DNA from: a virus
Length of the DNA stretch: 40,305 bases
Reading direction: 5' to 3' (one strand)
IMG/VR virus record: IMGVR_UViG_3300040801_001804
Location: 1 to 40,305 of that record
Shown: positions 1-8,510 of the stretch, piece after piece
How the letters are laid out: every line of letters begins with the position of its first letter
Position numbering within the stretch: position 1 is the stretch's first letter
Notes under the pieces: generated by a model
Told to the model about the DNA's origin: nothing
The model's input: the letters and a program-made list of their open reading frames with translations, nothing else
The model's database searches: none
Position numbers and translations under genes: made by a program

Positions 1-1805
1 TCACCAATTATTAAAGTGTACTTTTTTTGCCTTTTAGCATTTGGAGAAGGGTCATAAACCTGACCACCAACTAAAACAGGTGCTGGTGTGTTTTGTTGGA
101 TTTTCTTAACTCTGAATCTCCACGAAGCGTAATTTGCCTCGTGAGTTGTTGTATTAATTGTCGTTCCTGTTGCGACTTTAAAAATTGCTTCTCCACTTGA
201 AGAAATGTCAAACAGTGAGCAAATGTCATTTGGCATATTTGTAAAACCACCAGAGTCTCTTTGGTAATATTCTCTACCAGACTGTATAACATTATCATTT
301 ATATCAACCAAGGTTATTTGCCTGAAAAAACCACCGTTATTTGTCAGAACATTTGATTGAAGACAAACTTCGTAAACGCCAGAGCTGGGCAAATCTAAAG
401 CAACTCCATAATTTTCAGCAACCGACGAAGTGTCACAATTAATTCCTTCTGGCGCTGTCCCATTAGTGCAAGAAATTTTACCAACCCCTCTTATATTTTG
501 AAGATTTAAGTTTACATTGTTTGCATAGTTTAAATTTCCAGTGCTACCTGCGGGAAACGCAAAATTTGAACTTGTTGTTATCACGCCCTCATAAAGAAAA
601 TTCTGAGTCTCTGGAAGAAAAGCTGTCTGGCCTTCTAGTGGGTATCTATAAAGCGTAATTTGAGTCTCATTGTCATAACCAAGAAGCGCAGAACCATTAA
701 ATATATTAAGAGCTTGCGGACTTGAGGATTGAAGCTTAAATGTCCTATTTCCAGCATCGGTATAGTTAAAAATAGCACTACATACAATGCTATCAACTGA
801 GCCAGCAATATAACCAGTCCCACAATTTGCATCAGGAGTTGTAACTCCATCACTGATTGCAAACTTCATTCTTTGACCATTAACCGATCCTGAAAAAGCA
901 ACAGTAAAAACCGCTTCATACTTACCACTTGGCAAATCATTAACAGTGAACTGAGGAAGATCGGCGTCGATTGCTTGCCAGCTACCTATATTTTGCTCAA
1001 CGATAACAGGCGCAACACAGCTAGCGTTAGGCGTGAAGTCTATTGGTGTTGCACTTGCACCACCTGCCCAAGTACAAGAGGCTTGTTCTGGGTAATAAGC
1101 ACGACCAGCAATCTCAACGCTTCCGATATTGCTTAATCCTAAAGTTGAGCCTAGATAAACATCGTCAATCTGAAGTGCGGCTGCTGAAGCTGTTGACTCA
1201 AGAACAAAAACCATTGAAGCAGCACATGGGAATTGCAATGGAGTAGTTTTACCCCATTCACTTCTTGCGCTTAAGGTTGCTTCTGCTAGTACGTTTGAAG
1301 AACCATCTTCAACCTTAATATCAATATTCTCATCACCACCGTTATAGTTAAGTTGCGCCGAACAACCAACTCCAAGGCTATCAGGCTTTGTGATAGCGTC
1401 AGTTTCAACTCTTTGAGCTGCTGCCGAAAAATCAATTAGTGCATACTGCAAATTAGATTCTGTGCCGTTTGTGTAGGCTGTTCTTGAGAAAGATGCGCCT
1501 GTTGCTGTCCAGCCCTCAAGGTCATCCTCAAATCCACTATTAGGTAAAATATTAACTCCAGAAGCACCGCCGCTTCCCGAACCAGAACCAATTTCTTTTT
1601 CGTTTTGTGCTGGATTTTTAAAAACAAGTTTTTGCGATACGCTGTCATATTTAATATACGGCAAATCACCGCCGCCAATATCAAAGGTTAGCTGCATATC
1701 TTCAACCGATCCAGTACCTAATTGTAATTCTGTGCTTGCTGGTCTAAATGGTATTGCATAAGCACTAATCGATACCAAGTAACATAACAAAATAACTAAT
1801 TTCAT
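1..1805 (-). CDS. Tail fibre-like protein with Sec signal peptide (main part of a gene that crosses the window ends)
   Basis: The frame has no stop from ATG 1805 to base 1 (601 codons). It continues in frame from base 40305 to a TAA at 40200-40202, giving 636 residues in all. Residues 1-17 (MKLVILLCYLVSISAYA) are a typical signal peptide with an A-Y-A cleavage site. A Gly/Ser linker lies near residues 72-83. From residue 85 a segment beginning NILPNSGFEDDLEGW resembles carbohydrate-binding beta-sandwich modules (CBM4/9-like). The rest is beta-rich with paired cysteines, and the C-terminus is Gly-rich. The start has an AGAGGAATAG ribosome site just after the stop of the fibre-adaptor gene. Its place at the end of the baseplate genes argues for a receptor-binding or tail-tip role. 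A signal peptide on such a protein is unusual. Fold and role are inferred; the open frame is seen. Confidence 0.8.
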   Translation of the reverse strand, partial: MKLVILLCYLVSISAYAIPFRPASTELQLGTGSVEDMQLTFDIGGGDLPYIKYDSVSQKLVFKNPAQNEKEIGSGSGSGGASGVNILPNSGFEDDLEGWTATGASFSRTAYTNGTESNLQYALIDFSAAAQRVETDAITKPDSLGVGCSAQLNYNGGDENIDIKVEDGSSNVLAEATLSARSEWGKTTPLQFPCAASMVFVLESTASAAALQIDDVYLGSTLGLSNIGSVEIAGRAYYPEQASCTWAGGASATPIDFTPNASCVAPVIVEQNIGSWQAIDADLPQFTVNDLPSGKYEAVFTVAFSGSVNGQRMKFAISDGVTTPDANCGTGYIAGSVDSIVCSAIFNYTDAGNRTFKLQSSSPQALNIFNGSALLGYDNETQITLYRYPLEGQTAFLPETQNFLYEGVITTSSNFAFPAGSTGNLNYANNVNLNLQNIRGVGKISCTNGTAPEGINCDTSSVAENYGVALDLPSSGVYEVCLQSNVLTNNGGFFRQITLVDINDNVIQSGREYYQRDSGGFTNMPNDICSLFDISSSGEAIFKVATGTTINTTTHEANYASWRFRVKKIQQNTPAPVLVGGQVYDPSPNAKRQKKYTLIIG

Positions 1806-1808
1806 ATC

Positions 1809-2831
1809 CTATTCCTCTATTGAACCTGTTTGAGTATTTTTTGCATCAAGCCCAGATATTGTAGTGTCACAATTTAAAAATCTTACGTCTCTTATCATAT
1901 TGTAATCATTAGCTGCGCCGATTTCAATTGCAATATCTCCGCCCGTCGAAAAATCAGCAAACCTTCCGTTAGTAATTCTAACGCCGTTTGCATTAATTAT
2001 TAAGCCTTTTGTCTGTGTTCCTTTTGTAAGAGTAACATTTGGCTTAAAAACTATTTCAATATTATCTTTTGTGACTTCTGGAGTAATATCAATCGTTTCA
2101 TCTCTGGTAACAAGAATTTTTGCGCCTGATTGAATTGCTGAGTCGTCAAGTGCAGCTTTAAGTGTTTCATGAGAAAAACCAATTTCATTTGTATCACCAA
2201 TAACAGCGTCATAATCTCTTGAACCCGTTGTCCCAACTGTTGCTGCTAATGGCAAAAGCTCTCTTGAGTCTGTAATGTTGACTGCTGCTGTCACGCCGTT
2301 TGCTGCTTCAACTAATACCTCTGCAAGCTTTACATATCCTGCTGGAGTCGCTGGAACTGCTGGAGTCGCTGAAGGTACGCCTTCGACTAAGACAACCTCT
2401 GCAAGCCATTCTTTTGAAACAACTGTGTCTGACGTTGAAATTGAGCTAGAAAAAGCATCTTTGAACTTTCTTGTTTCAGTCTGTGAGTCCTGAAGTGCAG
2501 CCCTTACTGTTACAATGTCAATTCTGTCTTGTGATGGGTTAGCGGTAGGAACAATGACGCTTTCGTTTGCGCTTAAAAATACTGGCTTATTATCTGGCTC
2601 AAAAACGTCTGTTTCGTTTAATTGAAAACCAAGCCCAGCCCTTACGCTTAGCTCATTGTTTGAAACTCTTGAAACGGACAATGAATCTTGAAAGAATCCA
2701 CTAGCATTACGCCCAAGAAGCTCAAAAATAACCTTATCAAGTAAAAATCTTTCAGCCCTTGAAGGAATTTTATTCAAGTCCTGATAGATAATCTCCTGAC
2801 CATCACTAAAATTTTGTCTATCTCCCGACAT
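1809..2831 (-). CDS. Baseplate-proximal tail fibre / fibre adaptor
   Basis: This 340-residue protein starts at an ATG preceded by AGGAGAAGAT. The N-terminal 70 residues (DGQEIIYQDLNKIPSRAERFL, then a stretch of short beta segments) resemble the attachment part of phage tail fibres. The middle has an Ala/Pro/Val-rich segment near residues 150-165. The C-terminal 100 residues have short repeated strands with NIEIVFKPNVTL and GVRITNGRFADF, as in right-handed beta-helix proteins. It lies between the tail protein I-like gene and the secreted fibre-like gene, where P2-like phages encode fibre genes. Its exact ligand is unknown. Confidence 0.65.
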   Translation of the reverse strand: MSGDRQNFSDGQEIIYQDLNKIPSRAERFLLDKVIFELLGRNASGFFQDSLSVSRVSNNELSVRAGLGFQLNETDVFEPDNKPVFLSANESVIVPTANPSQDRIDIVTVRAALQDSQTETRKFKDAFSSSISTSDTVVSKEWLAEVVLVEGVPSATPAVPATPAGYVKLAEVLVEAANGVTAAVNITDSRELLPLAATVGTTGSRDYDAVIGDTNEIGFSHETLKAALDDSAIQSGAKILVTRDETIDITPEVTKDNIEIVFKPNVTLTKGTQTKGLIINANGVRITNGRFADFSTGGDIAIEIGAANDYNMIRDVRFLNCDTTISGLDAKNTQTGSIEE

Positions 2832-2839
2832 ATCTTCTC

Positions 2840-3454
2840 CTAACTTGCCTGCTCAAAGAGTCGGTAAACAACCCCAAAGGCTTTATTTTCATTAATAGCT
2901 TGTACTATTTGTCTAAATAATTCAAAAGATGATTCGCTTGTTCCTAGCGTTTCCTCTCTGTTTAAAAAACTCTCTCTGCTTGTGAATAGCTCCGCTTCTG
3001 GTATCTGGCTTGGAACTATAACTGTAAAAGCATTATACAATAAATCCGTAGGAACTAGACCTCTATTTAAGTATGAAGCTCTACTGAGAAAAAACTGATC
3101 TGCATCGCTATGCTCTATAATTGTTGATTGTCCGTTTATAAGCAGCGTGTCAACTAAGTCTTTTATTGCTGGGCAGTTTGATCTGTTTTTTATTTCTTTT
3201 ACTCTTAATCTATACGCACCAAGAGATTCGCCATCAAAACGCTCAATTCCACGCTCAGCACCTATTTGCTCTAAGTATTCTTCTGTGGCTGTATCAATAA
3301 ATGCTTCGGCTAAATTTAGTTCATAGTCATCTTGCAATTGTTGAAAAACAACTGATAAGCCTCTGAAAATAGGCTCAGCTTCAGGCTTTTTATCAAAAAC
3401 CCATTGCGGAACGTAGCTTTTTAGTTTGTTATACCAAATATCACTCACGAACAA
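2840..3454 (-). CDS. Tail protein I-like baseplate wedge protein
   Basis: The 204-residue protein overlaps the end of baseplate J by 10 bases, the usual J-I gene order of contractile tails. The N-terminal half (FRGLSVVFQQLQDDYELNL, then TATEEYLEQIGAERGI) matches the pattern of P2 gpI / YmfQ-like proteins, which join the baseplate wedge to fibres. The segment GESLGAYRLRVKEI is also typical. Residues near 121-132 and 157-168 hold two similar motifs, SRASYLNR and SRESFLNR, which form an internal repeat. Family assignment rests on order and pattern, not on an alignment. Confidence 0.65.
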   Translation of the reverse strand: MFVSDIWYNKLKSYVPQWVFDKKPEAEPIFRGLSVVFQQLQDDYELNLAEAFIDTATEEYLEQIGAERGIERFDGESLGAYRLRVKEIKNRSNCPAIKDLVDTLLINGQSTIIEHSDADQFFLSRASYLNRGLVPTDLLYNAFTVIVPSQIPEAELFTSRESFLNREETLGTSESSFELFRQIVQAINENKAFGVVYRLFEQAS

Positions 3455-4653
3455 CTAACCTTTTGATCTATTGTCATTGAATCAGGAATAAGTTTTTCTG
3501 TTGGCTGAATAGTCACGCTTGAAACTGGTGAATTAGTGTTAAAAGAAACTAAGTCGTTTGTCCCACTAGGGCCATATAAGCCAAGAATATAATTATTAGC
3601 ATCGTCTCTGTTAAAGCCTGTGCCAATTGGTAAATTTCTTAAATAATCAGCCATAGCATCTGTAATGAGCTTGCTATCGCTTTGAAGTGTCGCAAAATTA
3701 GGGCCACCAGCATTTAACACAAAAGAGCCATCCCAGCTTAAAGCAATTGCTGTAGCACCCTGAACGTCAACCGCTACACCACAAGCTCTTACTGGCTCTA
3801 GTGCTTCTAAAACAGAGTCAATTAAAGCCTCTGAGCTTTGACCGTTCTCATCGGCAATATAAGCAATTGGGTAAGGTATTCTAAATGATTGCGCTCCAGC
3901 TAGTATGCTGTCATTACCAGTATCGTAATCAATAACAATTCTTTCTCTTTCTATTAATGTAACAATTGAAACACCAGAAACAGCCAATATTGCACCTTCA
4001 ATAGCAGCTTTTGTTGCGCCAGCAAGTGCCTTAACTCTTGATCTAATTGTTTCTCTATAATCTGCATCTGATTCAGCATTTTCACCACCAGCACCAGAAG
4101 CAGGGTTAGTTACCGTTACCGATGAATCAGTAAGCGTTGAATCAACAACAGAAATAGCACCAGCATTAACATTGCCAATCGTGCCAGCGATTTCGCATTG
4201 TGCCTGAGCTGAAATAGTTAATCCTGTTAGTAAAACGTCTTCAATTGTTTGAAAAAGAATTTCATCGCCGTTTGCGTCTTTTTCAGTTTTTACAACTGTA
4301 CCAGTAGGTATTAGCACGTTGCCAGCGTCTGTATTTGCTCTGCTAAAGGTTAAATCAACAGTAGCAGGGTTAGCTTGTGGTCTGGCAAAATCATCGCCAT
4401 AGTGGTCAATAGCAAGCCTTTGAAGATCATCTGTTGAGCCTGTTATTTCTGGCCCATGTGCAGTCTCGAAAAAAGTCTTTTTAAATTCAGAAATTGTTAA
4501 TTCTTGATTTTCGTTTGCAGCAGTAGCTAAAGCACCGCCGATAATATCTAGCAATGAGCCTTCATTAAAATCAGATAGCTCAGGGTCACGACTTTTTACC
4601 TCATCGGCAAAAATCTGCAATAATTCGCTAGGCGTTAATATTCTTGTTGACAT
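3445..4653 (-). CDS. Baseplate J-like protein (wedge)
   Basis: This 402-residue protein has the layout of the baseplate J / T4 gp6 family. It has an N-terminal helix pair (PSELLQIFADEVKSRDPEL, then GSLLDIIGGALATAANENQ). The core contains GTVVKTEKDANGDEILFQT followed by AGTIGNVNAGAISVV and AESDADYRETIRSRVKALAGAT. The last two segments are hallmarks of the family, which builds the wedge ring of contractile tails. It sits between the gp25-like wedge gene (one-base gap) and the tail protein I-like gene. Confidence 0.9.
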   Translation of the reverse strand: MSTRILTPSELLQIFADEVKSRDPELSDFNEGSLLDIIGGALATAANENQELTISEFKKTFFETAHGPEITGSTDDLQRLAIDHYGDDFARPQANPATVDLTFSRANTDAGNVLIPTGTVVKTEKDANGDEILFQTIEDVLLTGLTISAQAQCEIAGTIGNVNAGAISVVDSTLTDSSVTVTNPASGAGGENAESDADYRETIRSRVKALAGATKAAIEGAILAVSGVSIVTLIERERIVIDYDTGNDSILAGAQSFRIPYPIAYIADENGQSSEALIDSVLEALEPVRACGVAVDVQGATAIALSWDGSFVLNAGGPNFATLQSDSKLITDAMADYLRNLPIGTGFNRDDANNYILGLYGPSGTNDLVSFNTNSPVSSVTIQPTEKLIPDSMTIDQKVSCS

Positions 4654-5058
4654 TTATACCTCAAGCTCAAACGGATCAAATTGGCTTTCTATAGTATTGT
4701 AGCCTATGGGTCTATAAGATACAAAAATGCGAAACTCACCCGTTTCTGTTTCCCCTTGCTCTATTCTAACACTCGTAACCTCTTCAACAGCAGGGTCTTT
4801 TAAAAATTCTTCGTTTATTATTGTTGCTAAGTTTCTTTGTACTGCCAAGCTTCCAACTCTGCCCTGATATTCTTTTATCCCTACTCCGTACTCTGGTCTG
4901 TGTACTAAAGTTCCCTTGACTGTAATTAATCGGTTAAACAGCCTTTGACGCAAGTTGGCTAAGCCTTTAATTCTAAGCAAATCTCCAGTGTTTGATTTTC
5001 TAAACTCTCCATCATGGCGAATATCTACGCCAATTGCTTGCTCTCTTCTTGTGGTCAT
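4654..5058 (-). CDS. gpW/gp25-like baseplate wedge protein
   Basis: The protein has 134 residues, the usual size for the T4 gp25 / P2 gpW family. The middle (NLRQRLFNRLITVKGTLVHRPEYGVG) carries the conserved pattern of an Arg-rich helix followed by the G-R-P-E-Y-G-x-G type loop. The C-terminal part has the VEEVTSVRIEQ strand. It directly precedes baseplate J and overlaps the small upstream gene by four bases (ATGA). In related phages this protein helps trigger sheath contraction. Confidence 0.88.
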   Translation of the reverse strand: MTTRREQAIGVDIRHDGEFRKSNTGDLLRIKGLANLRQRLFNRLITVKGTLVHRPEYGVGIKEYQGRVGSLAVQRNLATIINEEFLKDPAVEEVTSVRIEQGETETGEFRIFVSYRPIGYNTIESQFDPFELEV

Positions 5059-5294
5059 ATAATACCGCCATTTACACTAGGGTCTGTAATTTGTGAACTT
5101 CCGTTTTGTGTCGATATTGTTGGGTCAGCAATAGCAGCGTCAATCTCAGCATTTCCAGTAACCTCATTAACAACTGAAGCAGCTAAAGCATCACAAAATT
5201 TCTCAAGCTCTGTTTGGTCAAATTGAGGCCATTGGAAAGTAGAAATCAAACTATCTCTTATGGCATCTGAAAGTCTTTGAGTATTTAAAGCCAT
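5055..5294 (-). CDS. Small baseplate-region protein of unknown function
   Basis: The 79-residue acidic protein starts at an ATG that overlaps the stop of the spike gene (TAATG) and has a CGGAG ribosome site. The N-terminal half is helical (LSDAIRDSLISTF, then LEKFCDALAASVVNEV). The C-terminal half is Asn/Thr/Gly-rich and looks disordered. I recognise no family. Its conserved position between spike and gp25-like genes suggests a minor baseplate protein or assembly factor. Confidence 0.7.
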   Translation of the reverse strand: MALNTQRLSDAIRDSLISTFQWPQFDQTELEKFCDALAASVVNEVTGNAEIDAAIADPTISTQNGSSQITDPSVNGGII

Positions 5295-5977
5295 TATTTC
5301 TCCGTAAATGCAAAATCACTTAATATTGCTTCTGATTCTACCTCATCAGCAAGCAAGCTCTCAAGGTTAGCTTTTATTGTCTCAAGCTCAGCTTTTTCTG
5401 CAAGCATTACTGCGCTTTGAATTGGAATATTAACAGGAACGCCAAAAACGCCTATATGTGTATGGTTAGCATCAGTTTCACGCTGAATAACAAGCTTTTC
5501 AATAAGTGTTATAAGTTCGTTTAAGTGAGTAGTGTAAACAGTCTTGAACTTCTGACCAATAATAAGGTTTTCTGTTGGCTCTGCATCTCCCCTAGATATA
5601 TTTACTCTTGTGTCTGATGTAAGCCAGTTTTTCTTTCCACTTAGCGACCTAAGAACAAGAGAGCCATCTGTTGCTGTAACTGGAATAGTATCCTCTGCAC
5701 TTGAAAGCCTTTTTGTAATTAATGGCGAATCTTCATCAAGTTCAGGATACTCGACTAAAACCAAGTCATTTTGTTGAGGAAATTGAAAAATTCCAGCGTC
5801 AGGGCCGCAGGCATCCCATGCAACACGACAGACTATTTCTATTTCGTCAGGCCATAGCGAAACAGTAGCCCTTAAAACCGACCTATCTTGGCTTAATGAC
5901 GTATTCAAAACAATGCCAAAAGCTGAGCTTTTTTGTGGCTCTTCAAGCATATTTCTTAGGTTTTGAACTAAATCCAC
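5294..5977 (-). CDS. Baseplate spike (gpV/gp5-OB-like) protein
   Basis: This 227-residue protein lies between the hub and the small baseplate gene, the position of the central spike in Mu/P2-type tails. Residues 30-95 (LRATVSLWPDEIEIVCRVAW to NDLVLVEYPELDEDSPLITKRL) fit an OB-fold like that of gpV or Mu gp45. A DGSLVLRSLSGKKNWLTSD segment and an asparagine/glycine turn follow. The C-terminus ends in a helical tail rather than a metal-binding spike tip. Thr/Leu-rich helix TVYTTHLNELITLIEKL lies near residues 145-165. The role is inferred from order and domain pattern. Confidence 0.65.
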   Translation of the reverse strand: MDLVQNLRNMLEEPQKSSAFGIVLNTSLSQDRSVLRATVSLWPDEIEIVCRVAWDACGPDAGIFQFPQQNDLVLVEYPELDEDSPLITKRLSSAEDTIPVTATDGSLVLRSLSGKKNWLTSDTRVNISRGDAEPTENLIIGQKFKTVYTTHLNELITLIEKLVIQRETDANHTHIGVFGVPVNIPIQSAVMLAEKAELETIKANLESLLADEVESEAILSDFAFTEK

Positions 5978-7374
5978 TATATATCCAAATTTGCGTTATT
6001 AAGGTCAACAATATTAAGAAATTCTAAATCCATATTAAAACCGCTTTCAGCGTCAAGCATAAACCTTGCTGTTTTTGTATAAAAAGGCGTAGATACTTTG
6101 TTCATTGATCTTGCCAAAGCCTCTGCAACCCTTGGTGCATAAAACTTATCAATTAAATATTTCTTTTTATCCTCAAATGATTTTATCTGTGCAATTTGCT
6201 TCATATCATCTTGTGAAATAAAAACTTCTATTGGTGTACCGTTTTGTATTTTACTAAAATCAATTTTATTAATTCTTTCTGTAGGAACTCCGTTATTAAA
6301 GACACGTTCTGGCAAAAGCATTTCATAAGTGCTAAGCCTTCCCTCTATTTGCTGTCGTGAATATTCATAATAAATTTCTTCACCCTTTTCAATAAGATGA
6401 TTTTTGTCACGAATAGAAGATACCTTAAATGTTATATATGGTGCTGGCTCTGGCTTTCCTTTTGAGCCGTCTGCCTTTATTACTGGCCTAACTTGCTCCC
6501 CTAGTTTTGCCAAGTCTGGGCTTTTTGCTTCTTTAGGTATAAGTGCGGTAATAACTTGCTTTCTTTCAAAATCAAGCCCTGTAACCTTAATATTAATTCC
6601 CTTGAGTCTTCCAAGCTTTCTTTTAAACTCTAATGTTTTTAAATTAACGCCATATACAAATTGAGTAAAACCCTGTGTTCCGACATAAGCATTTCTTGGT
6701 CTTGCAAGAATAAATTTATCAAGCCTAAAAAAACCAACCAAGCCAAGCCTTTGTAATAGTTTTTGCAAAACATCCCAATACTTATCACCCTTCTTAGAGT
6801 TTTTCTTGTTTGCAAGAGGGTCTGTATCAGTAAGCAAGTTTGCTGGCTCTGGAATAGGGCCGCCAATTTCGTTTACAATCTCAATGCCTTCGGTTGCTTG
6901 TAAGGCATCTAACTGCTTTCTTATAATTGTTAATAGTGGCTCAGATTGATTTATCGGTGGGCCAGGAAATTTTTGATCTATCATCAATGCCGTAAGATCT
7001 CTTCCTTCCATTCTTACTGTTCTAGTATTTGAGTCAAAGCTTATTGTTTCTTCATCAGCAAAACCAACAAACATCGTATTTTCTGCACTTGGCTTTATTG
7101 TTACCTGAACGCCTCTGTCGTCAAACACCCTTTTAACGTCTTCCATGTGAATTGTTACACCAACTGATCTTAATGTTCTTGGATCAAATGGAAAGTTTTT
7201 ATAATCAAGTTCCATTTTAAAAGTGTCTGCTTCTCTATAGTCGTTTTTTTCAATTTCTACGCTTTTTGGCTGACAAGTAAATTCATACTTTTCTTCAAGA
7301 GTAGCATCGTCTTTGCCAAAATTTTCAAAGACAACTCTAAGGGTAACTGCTGCTTGTGGAAAATATAAACTCAT
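5977..7374 (-). CDS. Baseplate hub protein (gpD / gp27-like)
   Basis: The 465-residue protein overlaps both neighbours by one base. The N-terminal third carries beta segments typical of hub proteins: CQPKSVEIEKNDYREADTF, TRTVRMEGRDLTALMID, then a proline-rich loop FPGPPINQSEPL. The pattern 'operator on a tilted pair of tube-like domains' is shared by T4 gp27, P2 gpD and VgrG proteins. A YWDVLQKLLQRLGLVGFFRLDKF segment follows near residues 205-225. It would connect the trimeric spike to the hexameric tube. Confidence 0.72.
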   Translation of the reverse strand: MSLYFPQAAVTLRVVFENFGKDDATLEEKYEFTCQPKSVEIEKNDYREADTFKMELDYKNFPFDPRTLRSVGVTIHMEDVKRVFDDRGVQVTIKPSAENTMFVGFADEETISFDSNTRTVRMEGRDLTALMIDQKFPGPPINQSEPLLTIIRKQLDALQATEGIEIVNEIGGPIPEPANLLTDTDPLANKKNSKKGDKYWDVLQKLLQRLGLVGFFRLDKFILARPRNAYVGTQGFTQFVYGVNLKTLEFKRKLGRLKGINIKVTGLDFERKQVITALIPKEAKSPDLAKLGEQVRPVIKADGSKGKPEPAPYITFKVSSIRDKNHLIEKGEEIYYEYSRQQIEGRLSTYEMLLPERVFNNGVPTERINKIDFSKIQNGTPIEVFISQDDMKQIAQIKSFEDKKKYLIDKFYAPRVAEALARSMNKVSTPFYTKTARFMLDAESGFNMDLEFLNIVDLNNANLDI

Positions 7375-8510
7375 TACAACTCTGGTATTTCTAAGACTTG
7401 CCCAGCAGATATTGTTGCAGTTTGTAGATTGTTATGGTCTTTAAGCCTAACCCATAACGTAGCATCGCCGTAAAATTTAGATGCAACTTTCTGTAACGTA
7501 TCTCCAGCAATGACTGTGTAAGTCCTGCTAGGGTCATCTAGTATTAAGTCATTAAATTGTGTTTTCATTCTTTCGAGAAGCGAATTTAAAAAAGACATAT
7601 ATGAATACTGGCTAGAATAATAGCTTGCTGACTCATATCTTCCTGTAACAGCTTGTGCTGGGTCAAAAGGGTCAACTCCTCCAATAAATCTTTTGTAACC
7701 TTCTATAGTGTTCTGAGCGTTTTTAATAAGCCCAACTGCTCTTTGTACTGATTTCCTAATGTCGTTTGTTGTTGAAATAACATCGTCAACAAATCCCGTT
7801 ACAATACCAATTGCGCCAGCAACGTCTGATGTAAATTCGCCAATTGCGTCTGCAATAGACAATGGAACGTCCTTTGGTGCTAATCCAGCAGTTCTTATTT
7901 CATTAATTTGACCTATCAATTCCCTGTTAATAGAAAACGGAACTTCTTTTTGTTTTTCTACAAATTTACCGTTTATTGGAGCATTAAAGCCAATGACATC
8001 AAAAGTAATCGCATAAGTAATATTTCTAATGTTATTCATGTTAAAGTCGCAATTTTTTATTATGCAATATCTTTGAAATTCACCCATGTAAATACGAACA
8101 AGATTTCCTCTTATTCGTATGGAGTCAATTAATTGCTGCAACTCTAAGGCAATGCCAAAGTTCTCTGGGCCTGAATATTTTTTATCGTAAAATCTACCAT
8201 TGATTGTTAAATCAGACTCTCTAGGCCCTAAAACTTGAACTGCTGGTTCTGTTTGCCCTGCATAGTATTCTTTTACAATCTCTTGTGTACCGCCAAAGTT
8301 GAAAGGAGCATGAGGCATAAAACTTCCAGTCAAAGCAACCTTGTCACCTATCTTTCCGCCTTCTTTAATTTCTTCTATATTAAAACCTTCTGGGAAATCA
8401 TCTCTTGTGTGCGCTCTTCTTAAGTCGCTTTGGGTGCTTCTTTTAAAAGGATTTTTTATTGATTGCCTTAAATTGTCTGATCTATCTCTTGCTGTATCAA
8501 GTAAGCTCAT
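7374..8510 (-). CDS. LysM-containing baseplate / tail-tube initiator protein
   Basis: The 378-residue protein directly follows the tape measure gene. The last 50 residues form a LysM domain (YTVIAGDTLQKVASKFYGD, then LWVRLKDHNNL and GQVLEIPEL). The N-terminal half, with ALTGSFMPHAPFNFGGTQ and DLTINGRFYDKKYSG, matches the tube-related domain of proteins such as XkdP or P2 gpX/gpU-neighbour proteins. Such LysM proteins sit at the tube-baseplate interface of myophages. The middle holds Ala/Ile/Val-rich helices. Start shares one base with the tape measure stop. Confidence 0.75.
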   Translation of the reverse strand: MSLLDTARDRSDNLRQSIKNPFKRSTQSDLRRAHTRDDFPEGFNIEEIKEGGKIGDKVALTGSFMPHAPFNFGGTQEIVKEYYAGQTEPAVQVLGPRESDLTINGRFYDKKYSGPENFGIALELQQLIDSIRIRGNLVRIYMGEFQRYCIIKNCDFNMNNIRNITYAITFDVIGFNAPINGKFVEKQKEVPFSINRELIGQINEIRTAGLAPKDVPLSIADAIGEFTSDVAGAIGIVTGFVDDVISTTNDIRKSVQRAVGLIKNAQNTIEGYKRFIGGVDPFDPAQAVTGRYESASYYSSQYSYMSFLNSLLERMKTQFNDLILDDPSRTYTVIAGDTLQKVASKFYGDATLWVRLKDHNNLQTATISAGQVLEIPEL

